A DNA stretch of 7,478 bases, from the NCBI GenBank assembly GCA_043743145.1, contig JAYTXC010000210.1, positions 1-7,478 of the forward strand, read 5' to 3'. How positions within the stretch are numbered: position 1 is the first letter of the stretch; each line of letters opens with the position of its first letter. Below, piece by piece: positions 6,852 through 7,478 of the stretch. A program made the position numbers and the translations under genes. The stretch is from JANYGA01 sp043743145. Lineage in GTDB: Bacteria; Vulcanimicrobiota; Vulcanimicrobiia; Vulcanimicrobiales; Vulcanimicrobiaceae. The notes below the pieces were generated by a model. The model made no database searches, was not told where the DNA came from, and worked only from the letters and a program-made list of their open reading frames with translations.

Positions 6852-7478
6852 TTAGTTGCGCGCGGTCTCGCGGACGAGCGTCTCGATTTGGCGCGCCGTC
6901 GCTTCGATATCGCTTTCGTACTTGAGTAAGACGTTGAGCGTCTCGCGTGCCGCGATCGCATCGAGTTCGCCCGGATGGAGCAAGAGGATCGTTTTGGCCC
7001 AATCGATCGTCTCGCTGATCGACGGCGACTTGCGCAATTCGAGCGTGCGCAAGCGTTGCACGAACGCCACGAGATGTGCGCGTAAGTTCGCATCGAGGCC
7101 GGGCACGCGTGCGTCGAGGATGCGCTCTTCGCGCTCGCGATCGGGAAAGCCGATGTGGAGGTGGAGGCAACGGCGTTTGAGCGCGTCGCCGAGATCGCGC
7201 GTGTCGTTGGATGTGAGGATCACGAGTGGTGCGACGGTGGCACCGATCGTGCCGAGTTCGGGAATCGTCACTTGATAATCGGAGAGTAATTCGAGCAAAA
7301 ATGCTTCGAACTCCTGATCCGATTTATCGATCTCGTCGATGAGCAAGACCGCTCCGCGCGGCTCTTGCAACGCCCGTAAGAGGGGTCGGGCTGCGAGGAA
7401 TTCCGGCGCGAAGAACACGTCTTCCACCGTGTGGAGGCGCGCCATCGCTTCGCCGAGCGTGCGCGCATCTTTGAGTTC
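6852..7478 (-). CDS. MoxR-family AAA+ ATPase (CoxD-like), N-terminal part beyond the window edge
   Basis: The last 208 residues of a MoxR-type AAA+ ATPase are present; family members are usually near 280-300 residues, so about 80, including Walker A, lie past the right edge. The frame is open to base 7478, with no start needed inside the window. Visible parts, numbered from the edge, are Walker B VLLIDE (44-49) with D48 and E49, the VTIPELGTI strand (70-78), sensor 1 N91 in LTSN, the arginine finger region KRRC (101-104), and the subfamily motif SPSISETIDW (151-160) in the lid. MoxR ATPases are chaperone-like and act with VWA proteins, here the CoxE-like gene starting 4 bases downstream. In CO dehydrogenase clusters the equivalents CoxD/CoxE help assemble the active-site metal cluster, but such pairs also occur without cox genes. 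The client cannot be told from this window. Confidence 0.92.
   Translation of the reverse strand, partial: ELKDARTLGEAMARLHTVEDVFFAPEFLAARPLLRALQEPRGAVLLIDEIDKSDQEFEAFLLELLSDYQVTIPELGTIGATVAPLVILTSNDTRDLGDALKRRCLHLHIGFPDREREERILDARVPGLDANLRAHLVAFVQRLRTLELRKSPSISETIDWAKTILLLHPGELDAIAARETLNVLLKYESDIEATARQIETLVRETARN

Noticed and set aside
6848..7093. N-terminal extension of the VWA reading frame up to 7093
   Set aside because: It lies entirely over the ATPase coding sequence in another frame, and its Arg/Ser-rich translation is typical of a shadow frame. The family N-terminus begins right at GTG 6847.

Overview
The window is a gene-dense piece of a bacterial chromosome, roughly 60% G+C by eye, with no RNA genes, mobile elements or CRISPR visible. 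It holds four genes on the + strand (positions 17-5490) running towards two genes on the - strand (7478-5498). The two sets converge with 7 bases between their stop codons. Codon use looks the same throughout (CGC, GCG, ATC, CGATCG-rich), so nothing suggests recent transfer. The taxon cannot be fixed from the sequence. A CIRCE half-site (the HrcA operator), GTG starts and a MoxR/CoxE pair would fit several deep-branching soil phyla, for example Ca. Eremiobacterota (WPS-2) or Chloroflexota. That is a guess.

Left part, proteostasis (1-2958). The window opens with the sequence of the right arm of a CIRCE element (7-15), almost touching the ATG of a small heat-shock protein of the Hsp20 family. 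The Hsp20 stop codon overlaps by one base the ATG of a full-length ATP-dependent Lon protease with all catalytic residues intact. The likely picture is one HrcA-repressed heat-shock operon. In it a holdase keeps damaged proteins soluble, and the co-translated Lon degrades them. Lon carries an unusual basic, proline/alanine-rich C-terminal tail of about 50 residues.

Middle part (2959-5490). After a short gap comes a ten-helix EamA/DMT-family transporter resembling YedA. An 11-base-pair hairpin with a GAAA loop sits on its two possible GTG start codons. After an 86-base gap with two smaller inverted repeats comes an exported DUF4139 protein, starting at GTG 4045 behind a strong ribosome-binding site. 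Whether these two genes belong to the hsp20-lon transcript is open, since no convincing terminator or promoter separates them.

Right part (5498-7478, - strand). A MoxR-family AAA+ ATPase, whose N-terminal part lies beyond the right edge, is followed after 4 bases by a CoxE-like protein with a von Willebrand factor A (VWA) domain and an intact DxSxS metal site. Such pairs act as ATPase plus metal-dependent adaptor in maturing or remodelling protein complexes; CoxD/CoxE of CO dehydrogenase is the best-known case. The client here cannot be told from this window.

The points most worth following are the CIRCE-controlled hsp20-lon pair, the start-codon hairpin of the transporter, the Lon tail, and a strong excess of the palindrome CGATCG.
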